DNA from: Antedon bifida
Lineage: Eukaryota > Echinodermata > Crinoidea > Comatulida > Antedonidae
DNA: 64,000 nt
NCBI GenBank assembly: GCA_963402885.1
Contig: OY727099.1
Coordinates: 6,250,001 to 6,314,000, forward strand
Reading direction: 5' to 3'
The notes under the pieces were generated by a model that did not search any database, was not told where the DNA came from, and worked only from the letters and a program-made list of their open reading frames with translations. Position numbers and translations under genes: made by a program. Below are positions 13,205 to 24,717 of this stretch, piece by piece (position 1 is the stretch's first letter; every line of letters begins with the position of its first letter).

Positions 13205-14475
13205 AATACTGTACTCATGAAGGGACCCCATTTAATAAACACACTGGCACTGCTTCTACAGTAGGTCTAGTAGAGAATTAATAAACACGGTACAGATCAT
13301 TTAAGTACCAAGTGTACCTGTATCAATAGTGGGCTAGTAAAATAGTTTATGGGCTAGTAAAATCTACAGGGGCTAGTATGAAAAAGATAAATCGAGCCCT
13401 GCAAGTAACTGAAGTACTTTCTGAACTTAATATAAAATTTAATAGCCTATGATCAATTCAAATTGCCGTATACTGCGTAAAAAAAACTGTGTGTTTTAAA
13501 ATATTATTACCGATAAAGAACGTTCACACTGAACTCGGATTTCGGTTCAGTGGTTGCATAAAAGAAATCCTGGAAATGTGTGTTAAGAACAAAATCGTTC
13601 ATACGCTGTTTCCGAAACGTACGTGTGTGAACCAGTGCTCGAAAAAAGCATAACCGGCGTTTAGTTTTTTCCGGACAACGGAGACGCATTTTTTTCCTAC
13701 CACGTTAAGGCAGAAATCATGTATAAATACCACCGGTCCGAATCCTGACACAGTCGTTAAATTAAACTCGGGCAGCCTGTTTTTTTACACAGTTTATTTC
13801 ATATTGGTGGCTGTTTATGCACGAATGGTTGATAATCATTCATCAAAAATGGTATTATTTGTATTATTCATCAGTTAATGAAGATGAAATAAACAAACAT
13901 GGGTAAACTACTAACAGATTGCGTCAAACTCCCAATGGCATCATTTAAACAAACCGTGCAAACAATACTGATAGCTAAAGTGACTGTGTTAAAGTAAAGC
14001 GGCCTCACTAACCGACGATCTTCAGTGTGTTATCCCCAGCTGGGTAGATTCCCATACGTTAAACGATGTAATTGTGTAGCACTGATTACTTAAAATGTCT
14101 GGTCTGCAATTGTTTAGCAATTCTAGGCCTATCGCTCGGTTTCAATTGCATCTATTCATTTGTCATGGCTAACTGTGTTAATTTCAACACACATTTTAAC
14201 ATGCATTCTGTCACCGGTTTAGGATGGGACGATTAAAAAAAACCAATTTAACGACTTGCCTGTGCTGTTTTGTCACGTTCGTCATAATTCATCCGGTCAT
14301 TAAATTTAATACAAATAATATATAGGACTGTATAGTTTCCTTTACATGTTCATTTTCTATGTTATTTTACTTTGGATGGCATCATAGTAACCACTAAAAA
14401 TAATGTAAATCGTAAACTCCAAACCTGTCCTATCTGAAACTTACGACGCGTTCGTTCACTCTCAAAACCCAAACT

Positions 14476-14638
14476 AAAGCTCTGTCTATACTATCAAACT
14501 AGTTTGACAAAAAAGTGTGATGTCCCCAAATATGGTAGTGATATAACCAAGTATAGTAGTGATATGACATCATCATATCCATATATGGGCACGTCACATT
14601 TTTTGTCACATAAAGTTTGATAGTGTAGAGAGAGCTTA
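14476..14638. mobile_element. family A MITE
   Basis: Starts AAAGCTCTGTCTATACTATC and ends GATAGTGTAGAGAGAGCTT. Core contains 'cccaaatatggtagtgatat' and 'catatccatatatgggcac'. Confidence 0.9.
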
Positions 14639-14684
14639 ACGCGCAATCAGTTCATCGTACGTATGTGTGATCCCTGATAGTGTT

Positions 14685-14873
14685 AAGGCCAATTTACACA
14701 GACGAGCGGTACGATAATAATAAAAATATAGAATCTATGTTATTCCTTATGACCATTTACACAAAACGCGGAGAGGACGGGCGGTTACTGCTCAGGATAG
14801 ATCCAGATTTTACGTGGGACAAGCTACGCGGTTTCCGCTTACCGTTGCCATTCGTCTGTGTAAATTGGCCTTT
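14685..14873. mobile_element. family B MITE
   Basis: Ends AAGGCCAATTTACACAGACG and TCGTCTGTGTAAATTGGCCTT are near-perfect inverted repeats; the body includes 'aaaaatatagaatctatgtt'. A 69-codon open frame inside it is a by-product of the inverted repeat. Confidence 0.9.
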
Positions 14874-15849
14874 AGACGACAAAATATAAAATGTACCTTA
14901 ACTTAATTGTTGATATTAATACAAACGAAATAGGAGTTCGAAAAAATATGCCTAGATATAGAAAATGTTCACTTATATCATTGTCTTTCTTAACTTCAAA
15001 CACTGAATGAGACTAAAGCATTGTTCAACCCATTGTTATATTTTCAATTCAAGTTTTGACACCTATATTCATTCATTCCATTAATTTCAAAGCGACGTGC
15101 AAAATAATAATCTATATAAATCCAATGCAACACTTTCATTATATTTTCATATTATTCCAGTCCCAAAGGGCATTCGCATTTGAACCCCTGAATAATGCTA
15201 GACAGAAGGCCCACTTTGTGGTAAGTGATGTGATAATTCAACGGATAAAATCGACTAAATCTAAAATTAAATAAATTTAGAAAGTTTAAATGCAGGACAA
15301 ACACACCATCCACTTGTGTGACAATTAACTCTTTCTTATAGACATACAAACGAAACATGGTAAATATAGATTATGTCCTATACGATGTATTGTTATCGAT
15401 GACGCGTGTAACCGCGCCGATTCGGGTGCAACTGCCAAAACTGGCAGTCGATTGACGTGTATTCATGCGACATATGAGCGGCACAAGTCGCCTATTGTTC
15501 ACCGTACTCTCTTCACTGATTCTTGCTAATTCACTTGTCTGTTTATAGAAATTGCGTTATTATCTAACTTGCATCATTGCTAAGTCTTTAAGACGATTTA
15601 GTACTTGGTATATGTTATATCAACACGCATGCGACTGTCTTTGTTGTTGCCTCGTGTATTCGTTTTTAACATGTGTTTTCTTTGTATAAAATTCCCACAC
15701 ATTCTTGAAAAATGTATGTTACTGCCCTCAATGACGAAAACGATTCGGAGGAAGGAAGGCCTAACTTTTATAATGTTATACCCATACCAGTGAATTATAT
15801 TGGTGATGGTTTGATAGACATAGGCCTACAATATTATTAACAAATGTCA

Positions 15850-16075
15850 ACTTTAAGATGTATTGTCCCCCAAAAACATGAACAATTAAGATTAATTTAA
15901 TCAGATTAAATAAGGTTATTTTAATCACTTCTGTAGAAAAAAAAAACGTAAAAAATAATGTCATAAATGTTTAAATTCAACGAAAACCCCATTGGCTGGC
16001 GGCCAATTTGATTATTTTTGCTTTAAATTAGTTTTTTGAGTAAAATATGTGACATTAAAATGGCATATTCAATAT
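15850..16075. mobile_element. family D MITE-like element, diverged
   Basis: Begins 'actttaagatgtattgtccc', continues with 'ccaaaaacatgaacaatt', and has 'gacattaaaatggcatattc' near its far end. The same series of blocks is found at 44202-44499 and 51187-51444. The right terminus is degraded. Confidence 0.6.
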
Positions 16076-17753
16076 GTATGCTATATATACTTTTCCGATT
16101 AAAACAAAATTATTTGAGCTTTTTCTCAACATCTGATTTAATTTTAATTTTTTTCATAATTTGGTTAAAAACGAATCACTGTGATACTAATTTTTCTGAG
16201 AATATATTTGAAATTTTATTACAAAATTTTGTTTAGTGTATACAATCCATCTATAAATGTTAAATTAATATTTAAAGAGTGTAAATACTGCAGTAGTAAA
16301 ATAGGAATTGTATAAAAAGTACAAACAGAACAATTTAATGTTGTGACGTATTAAGTTGGCAGTAGGCCTATGAGAACCCAAATCGTCCGGATTAAAAACA
16401 CGAATGTCATGATGGGATCAGGGTAAAATATTACACTCTTCCCTGGTGCGATTAATGTTTCTACATTATACTTAACTCAGTCTCGCATTGTGACCAATTA
16501 ACTCATTAATATAGCAGCCTAAATTAAGATAATTAGCGTGTTGATATCTAATCAGAAAATGCGTCTGTCACCCACTTGTTAACAATGAGTAGAATCTAAT
16601 TATGTAAGCGCAACATAAAATATACACGGACAAAACACCGAGTCAATACGCAAAATACTACAAGTAAACAAACAGAACGCAGTAAGTAAACACGAACAAC
16701 TGTTAGGCCCTAATCATACACACCTAAGCCTGGGGTTTTGTTGTCTGTGTGTGGAAAACGGTGATAGCAGTGGTGTTTCAATCGACCAATGGTAATCGGA
16801 GTTGGCTGGTTTGATTCAATGTTTAAACAGGCGCAGGATTTATAAATGAAATTTGTATTGATTTTGCGTCATTACCAGCTGGCAAACCCGGGAAAACAAG
16901 GTGATATGCCGGGTAGTTATCAACAGGTTTGCCGGTCTTCGTTTCATGCAATGCGCTGTTATTTGTTTTTATTACTTTATTTCACACTAGTCGTTCGATA
17001 TTTGCGACCTCGGTAAACGTTACCGATTTATCGAATGCCGTTTTGAAGTTATTTTGAAAATAATACTTTTTAAATGAACCGTAAGCTTAGTTACAAGTTT
17101 CGCACTGGTTGCTGAATTGTTTATTTTTAATACACTGAACGATTTATTTAGCACAGGTTTAGGATAAAATGTTCGTGTTGCGATCGTGTTGACGAAACAC
17201 TGAAATCGATACTGGGAGGGAAAATATAATTCTAATAGGCCTTCGATTATCTAGTCGTGCAAATGCAAGATTCGAACAATATTAGGTTGATAATATTAAC
17301 AGTAATTAGAAAATACTGTCGTTTTATTGAATAAAAATAATCTCCGATCACAATTATAATATTATAACCAATGAATTAAATCCTCCATGATATAACACAT
17401 AGTGCACACACCACAGTGCCATTCTAAATATTTGTTGACATGGAGCTGCTGTGATGTAAGAAACAGGATCCTTATTGATAACACAATTATACACCTACTA
17501 TTAAAAAATGTGCCATCTGTGAATACTGTTTCATAACATTGGAAGAAGGGGACAGAAAAAATATTAAATCTAAACTTACATGGAATAACAATTTCTATAG
17601 CCTTCAACATTAAACAACATGAAAGAAAATCGATAAGTACTAGTTCATATACTGGTTAATGCAAATACATAGCAAGTCAAATCAATACAAAATGTGGCTA
17701 CTATGCAAATGCACTGTATATATCACCACAGTGGGTTGAATGGGATCATTAGC

Positions 17754-17775
17754 GGGGGGGGGGGGGGGGGGGGGG
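17754..17775. repeat. poly-G run of 22
   Basis: An uninterrupted run of 22 G. Runs like this are potential G-quadruplexes and often vary in length; the stated length may reflect assembly limits. Confidence 0.9.
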
Positions 17776-17849
17776 TTGTGTGGAATAAGACGATTTACAT
17801 ACATTTAAAAGAACAAGCTCAGCTTCCTAAGCACAAATCTACAGATTTC

Positions 17850-18090
17850 GAGTGGTGTTGTGGCTTTGTGGTTATGATGCCCGGCTACCAATCCAAGGGT
17901 CCTAGGTTCAAATCCTGTCATTGTCAGCATTTTTGCTAATGATTATTTACAACTCCACTCCCAAATACTTGTAATAAAACTTTGTTTATGTAGAGTATCG
18001 TATGTATATGTTTGTCATGGGAACAGGATTGCCACCTTTAAGAAGGATAGTGAATTAATTCGCTTATGGTTATCCTTGCCAATTTTCCAA
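17850..18090 (+). mobile_element. tRNA-derived SINE
   Basis: Positions 17861-17880 resemble a Pol III A box (tggctttgtggttatgatgc), and 17905-17915 is a textbook B box, GGTTCAAATCC, about 35 bp further on. The sequence between can be laid out as a tRNA-like arm (cccggctaccaatccaaggg). After the head comes an unrelated AT-rich body with 'aaaactttgtttatgtagag'. Part of that body resembles the repeats in CUL5 intron 13. It is not a functional tRNA gene: acceptor-stem pairing is poor. Confidence 0.6.
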
Positions 18091-18668
18091 AATAAAAAGG
18101 GTGAGGGGGCATCGGGACCCAATAAACAGCAGTGTCCCGTAAATGGCGTTCTCTGAAATATGGATTGACTGTAGTAAAATATATATTGTTTTGTTGCCCC
18201 CTCGTTCGTTCACTGGAAAGTGTCCTTAATTTGGGGTGTCCCCTTAATTGGAGTGACCCAAAGGAGGACTTTAAATGTCAAGGTGAATCCAAAATCACCG
18301 AAAAGGGGAAAAAGAAAGAGATAGGATAGATAAGATAAACGTTGGAGGTTAATATACCCATGTAAGTTAAACAGAATTGTGTACATGCGCAGAAACCCGG
18401 ACGAGATTCATGTACGTAGGCCAGACGGATGTCATTATGCTCTTTGTAATGTAATAATGTGCGCACATACGTGCAACTTTACAAGTCATTGACATAATAG
18501 CAAACTTCATTCAACAAGTTATGGACTTAAACCAAACCCCTTTAGAAATAAAAGCGATAAATGACATTGGACTACTTGTCATGATTTTCTTTCACAAACA
18601 GCTGTTTATAACTTAGTTTTTTCCCACCCGCTTTCTGGTTACAAGTAGAAAAGACGAGCGGACCCACT

Positions 18669-21600
18669 ATGCCGATCATTCACCAAGGTGTTCTTACCCT
18701 GACAACAAGTCAAGAAAAAAAAATGCTTGGTGGAAATGTTCACGTCTTGCGGGGTCTGAGGGGTGATGCTGCCGGCCTAGGTAGAGATGGTGACGACACT
18801 GGCGTCTTATGTGCTTCTGAGATTCCTGGTGATTTTTTGTTAGGCTCGTTGCAGGGCGAACTGCGTATTGGTGATTGCATGAAGGATGAACGTACTAGTC
18901 CCTATATGTTACAGGTATGATGTACATTTATATTCATTAATTTTCCATGTTTAAAAAATAGGTTTCGTTGTTGTGACGTCATTTAGCAATTTTACGTGAG
19001 TCAATTCATCGATAACGTTGTCTTAACTTAATCTCGTACTTCGAAAACGGCAGATAACTTTTTTCAAATTAAGATGTAGTACAGACGCGATATCTTACGA
19101 CTTAAAAAAATGGAAACTACAAAAAAAATACACCAAATGTAATGTTTTTAAATAAAAGCATTAACTTAACAAAATCAAATTCGTTGGATTTGAAAAATGG
19201 TGACAGTCACAGTGTTTGCCCCAATACAAAAATGTTCCATATTGTTTATCAAGTATACACTTTATTTTTAAAATATGAATTTTGAGGTTTTTGTAACCAA
19301 ACAAAACAACCAATATTTTTAATTATAATTTTAAAAAGGAGACCTGTAAATAGGCCTGAATGTAAAACCATGGACCTATAAATTAGTAATATTAGTTTAT
19401 AAAACATCTGAAATGAAATTCACGACAAGCCCCAGTCAGTATAGCTTCGTGATCTTCGATTACACAATTTAGGTCCCCATATGAGCTTTTGCTGGCAATT
19501 AGGGGTTTTGAAATATAAGAGGGTGTTCCCATCTAGCACCCTTTGGATAATGAATACAAACTTCAGAGACGAACTTATAAGGATCACTCGGTGCTGGTAA
19601 ACTCTCAAGTGGTGTACAAACGTATAGCTTCAGCAGGTACTTTTATTTTACATAAAGATAAAAAACAACAAAAGCAGTCAAAATAAGCGCTTGTAATCCA
19701 GCATTGTAGCCCGCTTAAAATTAAGTTGTGAAGAGCTTTAGCTGTTGGTGTTATGCTTAACTTATTTGAGATTTAGTTACGATCACAATAACAAGGCTGA
19801 CTATAACGGTCAATCAACACCGTGAGAACATTCGCCAAGTCAATTGTAAATTAGGATTAATAAATGAATTCTTCTACATTGATAATACCATCTATTTGCT
19901 AATTCTTAACCTTACGTCATTCATTAACTAAATCCATTAATATTTACTGTCAACAACCTGATTTTTTATTTTGGTGAGCATTAAATTCCCATCGTACTAT
20001 ACTTACGTCCTTCTCGCTAAAAGTTTAACGTTAATTTAAATCGTGTTGTTATTTTCTTTTACGAGCCTTTCGTTTTCAACATTGTCCAGAAACTATTTGA
20101 AATAAAAATAATAAATAATACTCAAATATTACTAAATAATTAATTAATTTTTAATGTGAAATGTAAGTCTTATTTTCTGGTCGACCAAATGAATTTGTTT
20201 TGAATTTTACGATTTTGTCTCCATCTGTAATAGCCTAAAACAAATAAAGCTGGTACGCGGTATATTTTGCCAAGCAATAACGGGTGGGAGGGAGAAGTTC
20301 CTTACGACATTTCCGATCCCGGAAGAGCGTATCTTTGATATGTTATCGTACAAATCAAAAATTTTATTTTGTTTGCAGATTAAATGTGTAGGGGGTAAAA
20401 TAGTCGCAAGCGATGGAACACAAGGAAGCGGCGAGCGGTGGATGCGGTTTATCAGTGCCGCGCGGAACGACGATGAACAGAACACGGAGGCATCTACCAA
20501 CTCAAACGGACAAGTTATACTCCGGACAACACGACGCATACTCATCGGCGAAGAGCTACTTGTTTGGTACTCAGACAAGCTGCAACGTATAATGAACATT
20601 CTACCAGTGTTACCATCACGTGACCACACAGGTAAGTTGATTTTAATAAACAAAACTAATATACATGATTAATGAAACATGCATTGGTCCCTCCTGTTAC
20701 CGCGCGGCCCTGTTTCAATGCAAATAATTTCGAATTATATTTATTTTATTTTTTAGGCCTAATTAAAAAAAAAATGTACAAAAATTAAATCGTTCGTCAA
20801 TCAAAATCATTTCGAATTATATTTATAGTTTTAAACAAATACAACTTGGTAGCTTTTTAATTCAAAATCATTAATTCTTGAAAAATTCTTTATATATTAC
20901 GACTAATGATGATGTTTAAATATAGATTTTAAAAACAAATCATCTGTTTTTGGAAACGTATACGATTATTATTTCACAATCGGAAACGTTACAAATTATT
21001 TCTGATGAGAGCATAACAATCTAGTAAACAAATCGGGCAAATATATAATAAATAATTAATGAAGGTAGCAGAGAGCACCGTAATGGAATGTCTACTGTTA
21101 TAATCCGTAAAGATAAAAGCTATCGCTGGGCAGATCGAAATCGCAACAACAGGTGTCGTGGCAAAGTAGGCGGATTTTTGTCCAAAACAGTGTGTGTCCC
21201 CTCCCTATTTCACATATGAAAAGAATTGATATCGATCCGGGCTTATCAACGTTTATCATTATGGAATACCTGTTGTTTGTCGCATTCCAAACATACTCGA
21301 TAGGATAATCGGAAACTATGGATAGATAGTTTGCTATTGTTTCGCTCGAGTTGGGACCTCTTCATTGATTATCCAGATTATCGCTGGTATTAAAGCGATT
21401 TTATAGGATAACCAAGTTTCACATGATACATGGTGTGCTGAGACGCGGACCACCTCTTTCTCTATACATAATCAGTTAAATGAAATTGTCAAATGTAAGC
21501 AGTATATAAAACCGTAACATTGGGAAACTACGAAACTCAAAGCGGCAAAATAAGGTATGAACAATATTAATAGATACAGACTTTTAAATTTAATTCGATT

Positions 21601-23968
21601 TTTTGCTGTCATTCTAATTCTCGCATTTAGGCCTAAATGTCGAACAAAAACAAAAGGTTATCAGAGTAGTATTTGATGCATTTTTTCTAATTTTATACTT
21701 TCAACGGTAACGGTAATACAAATATAGAATCTATGTTATTCCGTTTGACCATTTACACACAACGCGGAGCGGACGGGCGGTTTCCGCTTAGGGTAGACAC
21801 AGATTCTACGTGGGACAATACGCGGTTCTCCGCTTACCGTTACCGCTCGTCTGTGTAAATTGGCCATTACGATATACATAGTTTTCCTTGAAAGTAGTAT
21901 AGTCGCAATAAGATATTGTCTATATCGTTAAGCTACACGCGCGCGGATGTCGAGAATTCATTACACTATCAAAAATGTTGAATGACACCAAAAGTTAGTT
22001 AATTCTCATATCTACTGATTTATCAATAACTTATAGTTAATTGAAGTCTGAGAATGACACATTGTTACTGTACTGTACTGTACTGTACTCCTTTTCTTTA
22101 AAAAAATATTTATCGAACTGCTTTTGTCTCCATTTTGGCACGGTGTACTTGGTTCTTTGACCAAACAATCCCAAGGGCCATAAACTCAAGCAAAGCAACC
22201 GTAAATATCCCAAATATTTGGGGGGCTTTTGCTCATCGATACTTGGAATCGATTACTACGTCCTAAATTGTTTCAGTGGTATGTCATTCCATTAATATCC
22301 GCAAAAAATGTGAGAAAAGCTTGTCGTATTGCATTACAAGTTATTCGATTTAATTGATTTGAAACCATCGGAAAATTGCACAAAGTTGTTGAACTTAACA
22401 GTCATAGTGGGAAACTATGTACGCACAACAGTGTACGCGCTAAAATGCTGGGTGCTTGGACGTGGATGGACTTTACTTTTTGCTGGACGTCTTTGCAGCT
22501 TGACCATTGGTCAAACAATACGGTTCGTGAATGAGAAGTACGTAAAATGGGAAGGTCCTACTGTCCGCAACATTGTTGTAATGTCAGTACACATCAGTAG
22601 TAACTCTATACTATATATTATGATTGTCATATCTCTACACCGCTCACAATGGTTCCCAGTTTAGTATACGTCTAATAACTGTTCATTATTTTATATCTTT
22701 TAGGTCAGTTACGCTACATTTGTCAGTTTTGTTCCAAGTCATTCCGTCATCCAAATACGCTTAAAGCGCACATACGATTTAACTGTGGCAGTGACTCTTT
22801 GAAAGCAACCACCATGCGTCTCTCTTCATGTCAGCCTGTCTCCTGTTCCAAGAACTCTTATGACTTAGGCTTGCCATTTGGATGGTCAACCAAATCAAGC
22901 CACTATTTGAATCCTATGTTTGATATTTCTTTGCTGAGGTCTCTGGCGCATCATACAATGACACAAAATGAATCATCATCGCGTGGCTTTCGCGCGTTCC
23001 AACCTGTAAGAAAATGTGAGGAAAGCCACCGAAGATCGAAAGTAAAAACAAACAAAGCAAAAGATCATATCGATAAAATATCTGGAAAACAATTCTCGCC
23101 GCTGGAATTAGAAACGAACACTTCTCCTATAGTTCCTTCGGGATTCGATGTTCCATCTCGGCTACATTCTCGATTATTTAACCCATCGTTCAATTTATCG
23201 CCTGCATCTCTCGGCGCAGTTCCATTTCATCATCTTAACGCTCCACCTCCATGCGTTTTGTACGGTTGTGCCTGCTGCACTCATAATCATATCGATATCC
23301 CACCGGCAGTTGAGTCACATCATAGGCATCCACTTGATTTTTCATTTCGAGGAGGAAGTGATCATCGACCAATGCCACCTAGGGCTGGTGTTATCCGACA
23401 TTGGCCGTTTCATACCCTACCCCCATATCCGACAGACAATTGTTCAAGCCCAAGTAATTCAAAACTCACAGAACACCAAAAGCCTCCTCAAGAACCACAA
23501 CTGTTTCTGCAGAATACGTCCCAAGCCTCAAAAAGTAAAAGAGGACATTTGTGTATTTATTGTGGAAAGTTTTACTCTCGAAAATATGGACTTAAGATCC
23601 ATCTACGAACACATACAGGTTACAAGCCGTTGAAGTGTAAAGTCTGCCTGCGTCCGTTTGGAGATCCAAGCAACCTCAACAAACACATCCGTCTGCACGC
23701 GGAAGGAGAAACACCGTACAGATGCGAGTTCTGTGGTAAGGTGCTGGTGCGTAGACGTGATTTAGAACGGCATATTAAGTCTCGTCATCCGACGAAAGCG
23801 GACACGTCATCACAGAATAAAGATGATGATGAACTTATTAATGTTGATGATATTAGCTCGTCGAGTTTAATGTGCGAGAGCGATTCTGAAGACGAACCGA
23901 TGATATCAAAAGAATCACCCGAGTCAAACACATCCAATGAATCTTGCGAAACTACAGTGACGTCATAA
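18669..23968 (+). CDS. PRDM13: PRDM13, PR/SET-domain zinc-finger transcription factor
   Basis: Three exons: 18669-18914, 20379-20631 and 22704-23968, with clean GT/AG junctions and continuous frame, giving 587 residues. Residues about 45-160 form the PR/SET domain (ends GEELLVWYSD, the conserved PRDM motif). Residues about 171-194 are the first finger, a C2HC form (YICQFCSKSF...HIRFNC), followed by a long low-complexity linker rich in His, Pro and Ser. Residues about 447-528 are three C2H2 fingers almost identical to vertebrate PRDM13 (YSRKYGLKIH, PLKCKVCLRPFGDPSN, RRRDLERHIKSRH). The acidic C-tail is also typical. In vertebrates PRDM13 is a nuclear repressor that specifies GABAergic neurons in spinal cord, retina and cerebellum. 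The ATG at 18669 is the first in frame of exon 1, but an upstream exon cannot be excluded. Candidate poly(A) signal AATAAA at 24111. Intron 2 holds a family B MITE. Confidence 0.93.
21703..21866. mobile_element. family B MITE in PRDM13 intron 2
   Basis: Body 'acggtaatacaaatatagaa' to 'taccgctcgtctgtgtaaat' ending TTGGCC. The outermost left end is missing or eroded; the right end is intact. Confidence 0.75.
22070..22091. repeat. short ACTGT pentanucleotide repeat
   Basis: About four tandem copies of ACTGT in PRDM13 intron 2. Confidence 0.8.
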
Positions 23969-24717
23969 CGGTTGATAATGTCAAAAGAACTTGTACTGTA
24001 TAACGAACTTTGTATAAATTAATATTATCTTCTTAAACAGGCAGGCAACATGATGCAATGTTTTTGAGGTTGGCAGTTTAATAAAACCAACATTGTAAAT
24101 TTTATAGGCAAATAAAAACACATAACAGAAAATGTTTTGTTATTTTGTATTGTTCTAAAGCTCTGTCAAACTAGTTGTGATGTGCCCAAAAATGGAAGCG
24201 ATACGACTTCATCGTGTCCATATGTGCATATCAATTTATTTTTTGTCAAATAAAGTTTGATAGAGTAGACAGAGCTTAAAAATCGAGCTATTGATTTTTC
24301 CACAAACTAAATGTAGGTGACCTAATAGTGTATTAGGATAACTAACCTAATCAATCCTAATACATAATCAGAAATTTCTCTCTGGTTTAAAAAAAAAACT
24401 TGTTTTTAATGCGATACTCAAAACAAAATCAATTAAAGGCAGAACATCAAGTTGACAACAAAACGTTTTATTTTTTACATTTTACATTCAGAGATGATTT
24501 TAATACACAAACTATAATTTATATTTATACAATTACATTTTATATAAACTGTATTCACAAAAATAATCCAAATACGTTCTATATTATTTATACATACACA
24601 TTTTCATTAAATTGTTTGCCAAATCAGTTTCCTTTAATGGCACCTAAAATGTTAAATGTAAGAGGTATTATTATTTTAAACAGATGGAAGGAGGTCTATT
24701 TATTTGAAATTGATTAT
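23969..24717. other. convergent 3' regions of PRDM13 and RSPH3
   Basis: The PRDM13 3' UTR runs from 23969 with AATAAA at 24111, followed almost at once by a family A MITE (24157-24278). The remainder is the AT-rich 3' flank of RSPH3, whose stop codon overlaps an AATAAA on the minus strand (24715-24720). A 147-codon plus-strand open frame across 24400-24843 is antisense to RSPH3 and unsupported. Confidence 0.6.
24157..24278. mobile_element. family A MITE, internally deleted
   Basis: Ends AAAGCTCTGTCAAACTAG and TTTGATAGAGTAGACAGAGC. The core keeps only one 'cccaaaaatgg' block and 'gtccatatgtgcatatc', shorter than other copies. Confidence 0.8.

Larger units (their letters stand above)
10555..18668. 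other. intergenic region upstream of PRDM13, repeats only
   Basis: No coding exon could be supported over 8 kb. The region contains an adjoining pair of MITEs (12757-13204), further MITEs at 14476-14873 and 15850-16075, a poly-G tract (17754-17775), a tRNA-derived SINE (about 17850-18090) and two dispersed repeats. One repeat (about 11450-11525, 'gaacagcggcacac') recurs near 28240. The other (about 11960-12050, 'aaacactaact...ctgcagccatgtatat') recurs at 60850-60915. Regulatory DNA of PRDM13 is likely present but cannot be identified by eye. Confidence 0.5.

Noticed and set aside
17850-17935. Possible functional tRNA gene
   Set aside because: A and B boxes are present but the acceptor and anticodon stems do not pair properly, and SINE body follows.
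20207-20653. 148-codon minus-strand open frame
   Set aside because: Antisense shadow of PRDM13 exon 2, whose plus-strand reading contains the SET-domain GEELLVWYSD motif and correct splice sites.
22329-22664. 111-codon frame just before PRDM13 exon 3
   Set aside because: Lies in intron 2, does not join in frame to either exon through splice sites, and has no family resemblance.
23148-23633. 161-codon plus-strand open frame inside PRDM13 exon 3
   Set aside because: It is an alternative frame of the real PRDM13 coding exon. The PRDM13 frame carries the zinc fingers; this one has no domain.
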